Of a DNA stretch of 64,000 nt, positions 1 to 10,282 are shown piece after piece. The DNA is from Hysterangium stoloniferum (lineage: Eukaryota; Basidiomycota; Agaricomycetes; Hysterangiales; Hysterangiaceae). Position numbers and translations under genes: made by a program. Under the pieces are notes generated by a model that did no database searches, was not told the origin of the DNA, and was given only the letters and a program-made list of their open reading frames with translations. The first letter of the stretch is position 1; every line of letters starts with the position of its first letter. The DNA lies in the NCBI GenBank assembly GCA_015178975.1, contig WHVD01000006.1, forward strand, positions 620,001 through 684,000. Direction: 5' to 3'.

Positions 1-168
1 CTCAAAAGTTTATCTAATCATTCTAAGGACAAAAATAGCCTTAGTCTGATATCTAACTGCAAGCACCTACACTTGCAGAATCTTGAACTCTTTGTCAGCA
101 CTCTTGAACTTAGCTAATTCATCTAAGTTCCCTCAGCTTCCTGGAAACCTTTAGGCTTACTAATTACT

Positions 169-977
169 TGTTATGACCGGAAATTCTGCCAGACTCCAGG
201 CACTAACTTATATGCACCCGTGCCCTATACGCACCCATTATCAGTCTACCGGAATTCCCACCAGACTCCATACGTCAGACTTGTCTACGTTCGTCTTCGT
301 TATGTTGTGTTTCAGTCACCGGAAAACCCACCAGACTCCGTCTCTGTCTATGTCCGACCTTGTCCTGTGCATCAGTCACCGGACCCCACTCGTAAAACCC
401 GTCATCCCTCTAACAGAGCCCTGTTCCCATTTTAGTCAAATGACCTGTCACAATTCAGACTCTCCTCCTGCTCCGTTTCCCATTATGGTTTATGATTTGT
501 CACAATTCGGACTCTGCTCCATTCCATCCCATTCCTAACACCAAATTGGTGTTTACTATTCCCGTTTTATGTTTTGCTCATTTCATTTCATCATTACTGG
601 ATTCGGTATGACATTCACTCCACGGTCTATTTAAACTGGCAGATGTTGTACATGCAATCCAGTCAGAAAATCGGCTTAGATTCCCCCCAGTAATCTAATA
701 CATTTTCCGCTCTAAACTCCTACTTGAATTACACCACTCATACTAGTTGGAGCCCACGGGCTCCGGCGCATCTATCTCTCTTACCTATCTCAACTCACAA
801 CCCACGACCTCCGTCTATGACCCCTCAACCCACGACCCCCACCTGGACTCCCCGGGATTCCCGTCCACCTGTCTGAAATTGGACAACACGATCTAGTGAG
901 GGCGCAGCCTATAAGCTGAAGCCAAGTCCTACCAGATATTCTGCGGGTTTCTCCAGAGACCTGCCATGTATGTATGT
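169..977 (+). repeat. LTR-A, solo copy truncated at its right end
   Basis: This is an LTR of the gypsy family whose full element lies at 1247-11093, here in sense orientation. It starts TGTTATGACCGG and contains the TATTTAAA box near 629, the AGTCAGAAAAT transcript-start motif near 661 and the conserved TATAAGCTGAAGCC motif near 910. It stops at ATGTATG without the terminal CCTAACA seen in the other copies, so no target duplication can be found. Short open frames inside it (for example 173-538) are chance. Confidence 0.85.
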
Positions 978-1079
978 AAGTTTATATTTAATTACCTGAA
1001 ATTTCATCTTTAAAATATGCATGCCCTTTTAAAATATGCACAAATGACGTAGTTACACAAAATTATTTGGATTAACCTA

Positions 1080-1151
1080 GATTATTTGGGTTATGACTTA
1101 ATCTTTGGGTTAAACAAGATTATTTGGGTTATGACTTAATCTTTGGGTTAT
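1080..1151. repeat. Two direct copies of a 38-bp unit
   Basis: A unit beginning GATTATTTGGGTTATGACTT occurs at 1080-1117 and again from 1118. It lies in AT-rich DNA between the truncated LTR-A and the gypsy element. No gene is visible from 978 to 1241. Confidence 0.7.
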
Positions 1152-1246
1152 GATGTATTCTCTTGTATATAAGCAAACTTTCAAATATATTTCATATAAT
1201 TTAAATTTAGTTGGTTTAGAGAGTTAACTAGAACTATCTGGGGTAC

Positions 1247-2061
1247 TGTTAGGATACGTACAGGGTGTGTCTCTGGAGAAACCTGTGGAATATCCAGTAG
1301 GACTTGGCTTCAGTGTATAGGCTGCACCCTCGCTAGATGGTGTTGTCCAATTTCAGGTGGATGGACAGGAATCCTGGGGAGTCCGGGTGGGGGTCGTGGG
1401 TCGAGGGGTCGTAGGTCGGAGATCGTGGGTCGTGAGTCGAAATTGGTGAGAGAGATAGATGTGCCGGAGCCCGTGGGTTCCGACTAGTGTGAGCGGTGTG
1501 AATCAAGTAGGGTTTTAGAGCGGAAAATGTATTAGATTACTGAGGGGAATCTAAGCCGATTTTCTGACTGGATTGTATGTACAACATCTGCCAGTTTAAA
1601 TAGACCATGGAGTAAATGTCATACCAAATCCAGTAATAATGAAACGAAATGAGCAAAACATAAAATGGGAATAGTAAACACCAAATTGGTGTTAGGAACG
1701 GGACGGAATGGAGTGGAGTCCGAATAGTGACAAATCATAAACCATAACAGGAAACGGAGCGGGAGTGGAGTCCGAATCGTGACAGGTCATTTGACTAAAA
1801 TGGGAATGGGGCTCTGTTAGAGAGGTGACGGGTTTTCTGAGCGGGGTCCAGTGACTGACACGCGGGATGAGGTCAGAAATAGACAGAGACGGAGCCCAAT
1901 GAGTATTCCAGTGACTGAAACACAATGTAACAAAGACGAATGTAGATGAGTCTGATGTACGGAGTCCAGTGGGAATTCCGGTGAACTGATAATGGGTGCA
2001 TATAGGGTGCGGGTGTGTATAAGTTGGTGCCCAGAGTCCGGTGGGATTTCCAGTCGTAACA
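1247..2061 (-). repeat. 3' LTR of gypsy copy 1 (LTR-A)
   Basis: It is 815 bp long with TGTTAGG at its left edge and CGTAACA at its right edge on the plus strand. It matches the 5' LTR at 10283-11093 along its length; the differences are mostly transitions at CpG. It is directly preceded by target duplication GGTAC. Confidence 0.93.
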
Positions 2062-2074
2062 ATACCCTCCCTTT
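2062..2074 (-). other. Polypurine tract of gypsy copy 1
   Basis: Read on the minus strand the sequence is AAAGGGAGGGTAT, directly next to the start of the 3' LTR. This is where plus-strand DNA synthesis is primed in LTR retrotransposons. The second gypsy copy has the equivalent AAAAGGAGGGTAC at 43816-43828. Confidence 0.85.
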
Positions 2075-2130
2075 ATGCCAAAGTCCCAAAGAGGCTCTAG
2101 ACCTCGATAAGGTTCTTGTCAGCTACGCGC

Positions 2131-2178
2131 ATGTGTCAAAAGTCATGTCGGTTACATATATGTGTCAAAGAGTCATGT
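2131..2178 (+). promoter_or_regulatory. Duplicated motif upstream of the opposite-strand gene
   Basis: ATGTGTCAAAAGTCATGT (2131-2148) and ATGTGTCAAAGAGTCATGT (2160-2178) form a direct repeat about 30 bp apart, ending about 33 bp before the TATA box of the gene at 2272. Both units are kept in the second gypsy copy around 43880-43935. They may be binding sites for an activator; this is inference. Confidence 0.5.
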
Positions 2179-2211
2179 GATCTGGAAGGTAAGGTTCAAA
2201 CACGATGAGCC

Positions 2212-2220
2212 TATATATAA
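2212..2220 (+). promoter_or_regulatory. TATA box of the opposite-strand gene
   Basis: TATATATAA lies about 52 bp before the ATG at 2272, followed by the pyrimidine-rich TTCTTCTTCTTTATTACCCCC. The same arrangement (TATATAAA, then a CT-rich run, then ATG) is conserved in the second copy near 43965-44020. This supports independent transcription of this gene rather than readthrough. Confidence 0.65.
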
Positions 2221-2271
2221 ATTTGAAAAAAATAGAAATTCTTCTTCTTTATTACCCCCATCATCGACAAA

Positions 2272-3253
2272 ATGGGACCAAAGCCAACGCCAAGACAGGT
2301 GATGCCAACCACTGGGCCCTCCATGGGCACTCCGAATCGGGCACCTTGGACTGCAGCCCAACTTTTGGCATGGCGAGAAGAGCAGTGCCGACTTCGCAAG
2401 GAAGCAGAGAAGGAGGTGAGAGAGGCTGAGGAGGCTTTAGACAGGGAATACCAGGTGGCATTGGCCATGGAGGAAGAGGCTGAGAGGCAGAGGAAGAGAG
2501 ATGAGGAGGAGGCTGCACGGGTGGCCACGGAGAAGGTGTGGGTGGCCGCGGAGAAGGCGCAGTTGGCTGCGGACAGAGCCGCAATTGTCATGGGAAAGGT
2601 AAGTCCCAATATTTCAACTTGTTGTTTTTTTTTGACTTGGCATTTTCAGTGCAAGGCGACAGAAGTTGAGTTGGAGTCTGAGGGGGAGCCGGAGAGCCCC
2701 CAAAAGGTAAGCAATGGGTCTGTGGGACAGACCGTGGAACTAACCATATCAACAGAAGGCAAGGAAGGTGGTGCCAGTCCGTCTTCTGATGCAGAACGAT
2801 CCGCAGTGTTCCGGTTGTAATGACTGGAACACAGAGTGTAATCGAAAGTCTGGGTGGGGACCAGGGTGCTACCAATGTGCACACCTCAAGGCAAGGTGTT
2901 CACTTGTCCACGAGCAACCCATGGGTTCCGGGGTGCAGGACGTTAGTGGGACAGACAGGTTGTCCAGGTTAGACAAGGTACTGGGACGGATCGCCGAGGG
3001 CATTGAGGCCCAAAACGAGTTGCTCTGGAAGAGCAACAAGGTCCACATAGTGGTGGCGAAGGAACTGTGTGGACTCTGCGAGGAGTTTTGGAGGTTCCTG
3101 GTGGAGTATGGTGGCTATGTGTGTGAAGAGCCGCAAGTCAGGAGTTCCGAGGAGGCCGGGTTGGATGAGGACGGGGTTGCCGCAGAGGTTGAGGAGCTAC
3201 CTGAGGAGGTGGCTGAGGTGGGGAAGAAACACAGTCCCATAAATGTAAACTGA
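2272..3253 (+). CDS. Opposite-strand retrotransposon gene with Zn2Cys6-like motif (293 aa, 3 exons)
   Basis: The gene lies inside the gypsy element but is read against gag-pol. Splicing 2272-2598, 2650-2706 and 2756-3253 gives a continuous frame from ATG to TGA; both introns are GT..AG and about 50 nt. Residues about 30-105 are rich in Glu, Ala and Arg and look like a coiled coil. Residues 146-176 hold six cysteines spaced C-x2-C-x6-C-x9-C-x2-C-x6-C, which fits the fungal binuclear zinc cluster. The basic residues usual between the second and third cysteines are absent (NDWNTE), so DNA binding is unproven. The C-terminal part is acidic. Because retrotransposition copies the gag-pol strand RNA, introns on this strand would not be removed, which explains their survival. 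Function unknown. A decayed homologue sits at 44020-44955. Confidence 0.75.
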
Positions 3254-3454
3254 GAAAAATAATATAGAAATATAAAAGTTTAATAATTTTTTGAACATAA
3301 AAGTAAAGCGTGAAAAGTATAAAAGTCAAAGTCCGCAGGAAATCCACTTAAGGACTTGAAAACATGTCAGAACCTGTAAAAGCAAAGAGAGACATAGGGC
3401 AACAGGGAATAATGAAAATGAGTCCAAATGTAACACGGGGTCCGCAGAGTGCGG

Positions 3455-4552
3455 TCAGAGAGACAATAATGGTCCAGGTTTGAGTGGGTAAGCTGTATGA
3501 AAGTCAGTAATGATTTCTGTGGCATTACCGAGTTCCGTGGCCAAAATCCATGAGGTTTCTTCATCGGTGCCCTCGTAACCCACCCACTTGACCAAGTAAA
3601 GCAGTTTACAAGTGCGTTGACACTTATCAATTTTTGAATCTAAAATCTGTAAGATTTCAAACTCGGGTTCTCCGTCAATAATGACCAGAGGAGGCAGAGA
3701 TTGCACGCGATCCAGGATAGTGTTAGCAGTACAAGGTTCTAACATAGAAACATGAAATACCAGGTGTACCACATGCATGCTATCTGGAAGCCATAGAGTC
3801 CAGGAGACTGAACCTACTTGTGTGATAATTTCAAATGGACCTAAATATTTTTCAGCAAGCTTTTTCGATGGATGGGTTGTCTGGAAGAATTGAGCTTTGA
3901 CAAAAACACGATCACCAATCTTGAAGTTTGGTGGCGGGATATGGTGTTTGTCTGCTGAATGTTGATATTGCTCTTGGGCAGACAGTATTGCAGTCCGGAG
4001 TTCCTCGTGGAGCTCATGGAGGTCCGTGGTGAACTCTTGAGCACGAACAAAGATTTCGTTCTGGATGTACTGTAATATTTGGATTATATCCTTTATTTGC
4101 AAAGAACAGGGAAATGCTAGTAGTGGCCAAAGGTGCATTGTTGTAAGCAAACTCTGCAAGTGGTAACAAGGATTTCCAATTGTCCTGTTGGTAATTGCAA
4201 TATACGTGGAGGTATTGTTCCAATGTCTGGTTGATGTGTTCAGTTTGTCCGTCACCTTCTGGGTGATGTCCGGATGTGAAATGTAATGTCATGTCCAAGG
4301 ATTTCCTGAGGGATCTAAAGAAGTGAGAGATGAACTCTGATCCTCGATTGGAAGTCATGTGGGACGGAACTCCATGCTTGGAAAATACGTGGATAATGAA
4401 AAGTTCCGCTAACTGCATGGATGTAATTGTGTCATAAGTAGGGATGAATATACCTTGTTTTGAGAATCTGTCAACAACAACTAGAATGGCGGAAAAGCCT
4501 TCGGAATCTGGTAGGTGTTCAATGAAATCCATAGAGATGGAATTCTATGGGT
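3455..4552 (-). pseudogene. gypsy pol: integrase core and chromodomain, copy 1
   Basis: The frame beginning MDFIEHLPD (about 4532) carries the integrase catalytic core. The second catalytic Asp is changed (TSNRGSEF, where SDRG or TDRG is expected), and the Glu region GQTEHINQTLEQ is intact. The Trp codon before NSISMDF has become a stop (TAG near 4544). A one-base shift near 4060 separates the core from the C-terminal frame (3455-4255), which holds the GPFEII and HVVHLVFHVSMLEP segments. It ends in a chromodomain (LYLVKWVGYEGTDEETSW), the mark of chromoviruses. Integrase would insert the cDNA in the nucleus, and the chromodomain is thought to guide it to chromatin. These lesions should inactivate it. 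Confidence 0.9.
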
Positions 4553-5382
4553 GTTCCGGTACTGGGAGTTGTTTCAAAAGGCCATATGGGTTGTGTCGCT
4601 GAGATTTACAATAGTGCTTAACGAATCCATGGAGTCTGGGCCAAGTATATTCTCTTCTTATTAATGATAGAGTTTTGTTGTACCTGAAATGTCCTGAAAG
4701 TGGATGATCATGTTTGTATTGAAGGATCCTGAGGCAGAGGCCGTCGGAGTCCAGTACAAAGATCCTATCGTCAAGTCTAATGAAACCATGCTGATCAAGA
4801 GACCACCGAGGTTGATCGGGGTCCACAGGATTGTCAAGGTGAGCTTTAGTTATTGGGTCTAGCGGAATTGCCGATAGAATATCTTGATGTAACTTCTCGA
4901 TATCCATAATGATAATTCCACAGACAATGGGATTGACGAGGAAAGTTGTGTGGACCGATGCGGTAAGTTGTTGATTCATGAAAATAGGTTTCAGGTTGTG
5001 CAGATTTACCATGGCATAGTCGTTGCTTTCCTCTTTAGGATAGACATCCCATCGTCTAGTTAAAGCGTCAGGTTTGCCGCCGAGACGGCCAGGTCGAAAA
5101 CAGATAATCATGTTGAAGGCAGATAGATATTCAGACCAGCAGGCCTGCTGGCGGGTCAAAAGTTTTGTGGTAGAAAAGTATTCCAAGTTTTTGTGATCTG
5201 TTACAACGTCAATAGGAGTTCCTGAACCTTCCAAATAGTACGCTTTGAAAGCTGAAAAGATTGCCAGGAGTTCTTTATCATGAATGTCGTAGTTGAGCTC
5301 TGCTCCGGTAAAAGTCTGGGATAGAAAAGCCACAGGGTGGACTTCTCCATCGGAGTCCTGGATAGACAGAATGGTTCCAAGC
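4545..5382 (-). pseudogene. gypsy pol: RNase H and integrase zinc-binding region, copy 1
   Basis: The frame 4545-5333 shows the RNase H part ([31 protein letters not shown]) followed by the integrase H2C2 region (KHDHPLSGHFRYNKT). In the latter the CKSC-type pair reads CKSQRHNPYG, so one cysteine appears lost. Upstream the gene is cut by the solo LTR at 5383-6856. Downstream a TGG to TAG change ends the frame before the integrase core. RNase H removes the RNA template during reverse transcription. Confidence 0.9.
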
Positions 5383-6856
5383 TGTTATGTATTTTATTAG
5401 TTTTCTACCTTTTAAGTCCCCCAAAAGCCGAAATAGCCAAAATGGCTTGTGAAATGTACTTATATTACGATGATAAAATTTGTATAAATATCTTTTAAAT
5501 TTCGTTGAATTTCTAGAATTTATTTTACATTTTTATCTTAAATATTGAAGAAGTTATGAATTTATTCTTTTTTAACTAAATACTATCAAACCGGCCACCA
5601 GGCGCTAATTACACAACGCGCGAGAAAATCATGTGACAGTCGTCACAAAAAGGCGCGACGGTCACAAGGCGCGACGGTCACAAAGCGCGACAGTCACAAG
5701 GCGCGACGGTCACAAGGCGCGACGGTCACAAAGCGCGACGGTCACATAGTGTGACAGTCACACGGCGCGATGATCACAAAGGCGCGCGGATGACATACAC
5801 GAAAGGCGCGGGAATAGATTACATCATCATGTATGCTATTGTAGAAAAAACCGGAAATTCCTGGAGCATTCCAGAAGCTTCCCCAGGAATAGCTAAATTA
5901 GGATAGCAATGATGTAATATGTCTCAAAAATGTCTCACATTTTATTGTATATAAGGAGCTCTGCTCCAGCCGTGAAAATATAACTTATAACTTTTGATCC
6001 ACCCACATCTGTGTGTTACTGCAGCAAGCAGGCTATTCCACCCCTATCAGGGCTGTTGGACTTTTAATTCCACCTCTATTTGAGTTGTTGGAAACCTTTG
6101 CCACCTCGGTTAGAGTTGTTGGTCCAAGTAGTTCACCTTGTCACCTCAATCTGAGTTGTTGACTTATTTGTTCCCCCTTGCCACCTCTTAATTGAGTAGC
6201 TGGCTTTATTACTTTTTCTGACTTCTATTTAAGTTGTTGGAATCTGTTGCCACCTCGGTTAGAGTTGTTGGCTATCAACCAAGTAATAAATAAATTGTTT
6301 GTTTTATTGTTTGAAATTAGAATATAATTCTAATTTCTCCTGGTTTGGCTTATAATTAAATACTGAGAATATTCTTGCAGAATCATAAAGACTACATTAA
6401 GATCCTGATAAGTTAGTATCACAGTAGATCCAGTAGATTAATTTAAATAAAGCATATATTGCCAAATATTGTTTTATTCTATAGTTGATCTTTTGATCTG
6501 TTTATTAATATTTTTACTGTTTGATAAATAGTATAAAATATATATAAACTAGCTAGAATCGAAGTTGAATCTAGTTTTGGAATCAGTAAATTGTTATTCA
6601 TATTTTAGTGGTTGTTTTCACAGAAAAAGAACAAGCTTACATAAGCAGCTCTCAAAAACCTTCTTTGTGAAGTAGGGTGCATATATTCAAGTAAACTCTT
6701 GACTTCAGGGGTTCTAAGTCTATTAAGGCTGCCACTGATTAATATCAAATACTTAAATTATTTTACCTTGTTGTGAATTGAGTATTTGCACACTTTGATA
6801 GAGCATTGGACTCCTTTTTCCAGAAAATAATATTACAATAAGTCTAATACATTACA
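5383..6856 (+). mobile_element. Solo LTR-C inserted in gypsy pol
   Basis: This 1474-bp insertion runs from TGTTATGTATT to AATACATTACA and is flanked by the duplication CAAGC (5378-5382 and 6857-6861). It splits the RNase H domain. It has no coding capacity. It contains an AT-rich start, a block of CG-rich tandem units (about 5650-5790), TATATAAGGAGCTC near 5947 that may be a TATA box, and a series of repeats of the type CCACCTCNNTTNGAGTTGTTGG (about 6030-6270). The orientation is inferred from that TATA box. A related, truncated copy lies at 58841-59520. Confidence 0.9.
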
Positions 6857-6861
6857 CAAGC

Positions 6862-7244
6862 GCATAATCAGAGGCGTCCATTTCAACAATGAGTGGGAAG
6901 TCCAGTTTCCAATGCGACAGGATAGGAGCTGTAGAAAAAGAATTTTTTAAAAGATTGAAAGCTTTTTGACACTTATCGTTAAAATTCCACAGAGTACCCT
7001 TACGTGTAAGACAGGTAAGGGGTACTGTGATGTCGGAATATCTGCGGATAAACCGTCTGTAAAAATTGGCAAAGCCAAGGAAGGATTGTATATCTTTAAC
7101 CTTTTGGGGTTCAGGCCAATCTTTGATGACTTGCACTTTAGTTTCATCCATGCGGAGTCCATCGGGTCCCATCATGAAATCTAGGTATTCCACAGAGTCT
7201 GTGTCAAAAGTACTTTTTTTACCATTCGCGAATAAACCATGTTG
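6862..7244 (-). pseudogene. gypsy pol: C-terminal reverse transcriptase and connection region, copy 1
   Basis: This segment continues the reverse transcriptase after the LTR-F insertion. GPDGLRMDETKVQVIKDWPEP and IQSFLGFANFYRRFIRRYSD are typical of the thumb and connection region of gypsy polymerases, followed by FPLIVEMDASDYALV, the start of RNase H. It is bounded by solo LTR-C on the downstream side and solo LTR-F on the upstream side. It joins in sense order to 7720-8693 and to 4545-5382 once the insertions are discounted. Confidence 0.9.
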
Positions 7245-7719
7245 TGTGAGGAGTATGCTTTTACCACAGTATTCATTGTGGTAAAATACTCCTTTTATTT
7301 TATTTATATTTTACATATTCTATTCATAATTTTCTATCTTTCATATTCTTCGAATATTGCATATTTCATTAGTTTGAAGCATTGTGTATACTTGTGGGTG
7401 CACTCAGCACCAATTAGAACTCAGACACACTTTAACCCAAGAACCACCACTCGTAAGACACTAACTAGGTCTACTACGAGCGGTGATCAGGGTAACGTGT
7501 CAGCTACTACATAAGTAGCAATATCTGAACTACTAAACACTTCTGGCCTCGAACTGTAATAGTCGAGGCCTCCACTCGAACCATCACACTCGTTGACTCC
7601 TTCGTCATCTCGTGCTCTTTCTCTCACTTTCTCTTATATTGCACCGAATAGGTCAATATCCTTCCTTTCTACTCATTTCTTCGTATATAGAATGGTCAGA
7701 ACTTCCGCCACTCTTCACA
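7245..7719 (+). mobile_element. Solo LTR-F inserted in gypsy pol
   Basis: This 475-bp insertion has ends TGTGAGGAG and CTCTTCACA and the target duplication TGTTG (7240-7244 and 7720-7724). The uninterrupted gypsy sequence at 48557 confirms the empty site. A strong hairpin (GAGTAT..TTTTACCACA paired with TGTGGTAAAATACTC, 7251-7291) and a perfect 8-bp stem GGCCTCGA/TCGAGGCC (7545-7570) lie inside. The strand is arbitrary, and no other copy is present in this window. Confidence 0.88.
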
Positions 7720-8693
7720 TGTTGTCTGAGTCTCCGGAGAACTTCATGGACTTGTTTGTCGTGTTTTGCAGGATTCTCGGAGTAGATAAGAATGTCGTCC
7801 AAGTAAACAATGACACATACATTGAGCATGTCGGAGAAAATGTCATTGATAAAACGCTGAAAAACAGATGGAGCATTGGTGAGTCCAAAGGGCATCACCA
7901 ACCACTCGAAGGCCCCATAACGGGTTCTAAAAGTGGTTTTCCATTCATCGCCTGCAGCGATCCAGACCAAACAATAGACATGTTTGAGATCTATTTTGGT
8001 GTAAATCTGGGCATTCCGTGGAGCATCGAGCAGATCAGATTCAAGTGGGAGTGGATATTTATCCTTTTTGGTGACAGCATTGAGTCCTCTAAAATCAACA
8101 CATAGTTGAAGGGATCCATCCTTTTTTCTGACAAACAGAACAGGTGCTCCAAAAGGAGACTTTGAGGGTCTGATAAAACCTATGGACAAATGTTCATCCA
8201 GGAAATTGCGGATCGCAGAAAGTTCTGTGGATGAGAGTGGGTAAATATGTCCTAGGGGTGGCTGGGTGCCATCTTCGAGATCAATTTTTAAGTCGTATTC
8301 TCTGTGAGGTGGAAGCCAGTCAGCTTTCCGCTTGCTAAAAACATTTGTGAAGTCATGATATTTCTCTGGGACACCTTCTAGGTCAGTGGCTTGCTCAGAT
8401 TCAGATACCAGTGTTGAAAAATGTCTAGTTGCTTCATCAATTTTTAAGTTGATAGTGAATGCCTGGGACCCATCCATTTTTGAAGCCCTAATAAAAGCTG
8501 CAGCATTAATCAGAGAAATAGACGGAGGTGCCGTGGGTTCCAGGGAAGCCATTGGTGCCGTAGGGATCACAGGAGTCCTCGAGACTGCAGGTGCCGGGAA
8601 GGCTATGGGTGCTGTGGAGGCCGGGTCAGGAAGTGACCAATTGAGATGTTCCACACAGGAAACAGATGGGTAAATCACAAGCTTGGGTAACAA
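7720..8693 (-). pseudogene. gypsy pol: reverse transcriptase, copy 1
   Basis: The frame contains the polymerase palm and fingers in order: [56 protein letters not shown] and the catalytic box [10 protein letters not shown]. The YLDD aspartates are intact in this copy, unlike copy 2 (YLDH). Upstream, Pro/Ala-rich linker sequence leads from the protease. The gene is broken near 7725 by LTR-F. The enzyme makes cDNA from the element RNA in the particle. Confidence 0.92.
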
Positions 8694-9129
8694 CTGAATT
8701 ACTTATGCCATCGAAGAGGCAGAGACTGATGGGATTTATCGAATAAGTTGACAAAGAATTTTTTTGTGTGAATTTTGTATCTAAAAAACAATGAGTCGAG
8801 CCTGAATCTATAAGAGCTGAAAAAACGAGTTTCGGGATCATATTAGACATAAGTTTAACGAAAAATGAATCAGAATGTGAAAGAGCGGATGTGTTGAGAT
8901 GGGTAAACTCTTGAATGCGCAGAGAGGCAATGCAACCCCCAACCCGCGTGGAGTCTGTGGGGTTGCTTACTCTTTTTTCGAGTTGGAAGCCGGTTTGTCC
9001 TTCAACGGGGTTTCTGTGGAGGCCTTGGCTGTTTGACCCTTTGAAGAGTTTGCTTTTGCCAGTGGACATTCCAGGACTCAATGACTGGGTTTCCCACATA
9101 AGAGACAGAGGTTGTTGTCCATGCGACAT
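8626..9129 (-). pseudogene. gypsy aspartic protease region, copy 1
   Basis: ALIDSGSTHCFLDTKF holds the D-S-G active-site triad of a retroviral-type aspartic protease, which releases gag and pol products. It is preceded by a Ser-rich linker after the gag zinc knuckle region. The frame ends soon after TSQLVTS, and the following protease segment that copy 2 retains (LDSSCSVVLGHNWL) is missing here. Confidence 0.85.
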
Positions 9130-9145
9130 TGTCTTTCCTGTGGGG

Positions 9146-10245
9146 TCAATTTGCCATCGGGTCCGAGTTTGCCTGAGAGGTTGGGTTTTCCGGCTTGCTT
9201 GCTGGACTATTGACCTTGTTATTGACCTTGTTGTTATTGTTGTTGTTGTTGTTTGAAAACTTTTTATTGTTCTTCTTATCGGATTGCGTGGAGTTTTGGT
9301 TGCTGGTTGACGAATTGTTGTTGTTGTTTTTATTGGCTGTGGACTTGTTTACTTTGTCCGCAGAGGTCTCACGGGCAACTTCCGCGTGACGTTCCCAATA
9401 ACATGCATCTGCGTTTTGAGCTTTGAGGTGCATACAGGACAGGGTTTTTGGCTTGCCATCTTCTCCTTTCGAGACTTTGTCTTTAAGGTGGGATGGCAGA
9501 CTGGCATAGAATTGGTGGCAGAGAGCAGGATCACCCCACTGACAATGAGCTGCAAGATTATTGAATTGGATGATATAGTCCATGATGCACTGCATGTCCT
9601 TCATATGAAGATTTGTGAGACTATTCTCGGCTTCTCCTGTTGGGTCATACGGGCCAAAGTTGGTTTCAAGCTCCTCAACAAAAGCATCCCAATCTTCAAG
9701 CCAAAGCGGCTCTTCCTCGGAGATTCCACTAAAAGCCGGTTCGAACCATTTCAATGCGGATCCCGACAAGTATGAAAGTGCGTAGTTGAGTTTTCGGGAG
9801 TCCGGGGAGAATGCAGCGGATCGATCGTGGAAATTGAAGTGACATTTCATGAGGAAAGTAGAGAGTTTGTTTGGGTTGGAACCCGTGAAGGGTTCCAGAG
9901 CATTGACTTTTGACCGTGGAGGTTCTTGTTCCTTTTTCTTTCATTCTTCCAGCAGGTGCATCATAGATTTATCTATAGTGCCTGCTAAAAATTCAGAAGT
10001 AGGATCCCCCAAGTGTGGTCGTTGACTAGGTGGAGGATTTTCGACACATTTGCCCTTGTCGGGGGTCACCGATTCATCCTCATGCTCGGATTCATCCTGG
10101 TTTTCCGGGACTTCTTCGATACAGGCTTCTTCTGTGGATTCTGACTGGTTCACAAGTGTCTGACTAGTATACAAAGTTAATGGGGAATGAAGAGTCGACG
10201 GTCCAGGTAATGATGCCTGTACACGTGTATTTCTTCTTGGTGGCA
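9146..10245 (-). pseudogene. gypsy gag, copy 1, frameshifted
   Basis: The frame starts at MPPRRNTRVQ (10245) just after the primer site. An acidic N-terminal part ends at a stop near 9941, followed by a shifted frame and then the main gag frame 9146-9850. That frame has the capsid-like segment LNYALSYLSGSALKWFEPAF and FVEELETNFGPYDPTGEAENSLTNL, then a basic Asn-rich tail encoded by a TTG/TTA triplet repeat on the plus strand. The zinc knuckle (LCLLCGKP) follows the stop. Copy 2 shows the uninterrupted reading across the first break, so these are lesions and not introns. Confidence 0.88.
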
Positions 10246-10269
10246 TATTGAAAACAATCTGCAAGTGTT

Positions 10270-10280
10270 AGTCAGAAAAT
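10270..10280 (-). other. Self-priming type primer-binding site of gypsy copy 1
   Basis: Two bases after the 5' LTR, the sense (minus) strand reads ATTTTCTGACT. This is the exact complement of AGTCAGAAAAT, found inside the LTR about 30 bp after a TATA-like box (10595-10605 on this strand copy). No TGG-type tRNA 3'-end site is visible. Tf1/sushi elements prime with the first 11 nt of their own RNA, and the length and layout match. The same 11 bases occur in copy 2 at 51231-51241. Confidence 0.75.
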
Positions 10281-10282
10281 AC

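Noticed and set aside
173-538. 121-codon frame, also seen in other LTR-A copies (1692-1925, 10724-11101, 11946-12212)
   Set aside because: It lies wholly in the U3 region of an LTR and is not kept open in the same frame across copies; LTR sequence conservation explains it.
3254-3454. Possible extra gypsy coding region after the chromodomain
   Set aside because: Short AT-rich stretch between two convergent frames; no conserved protein signal.
7593-8105. 170-codon plus-strand frame
   Set aside because: It is antisense to reverse transcriptase and its start lies in the LTR-F insertion.
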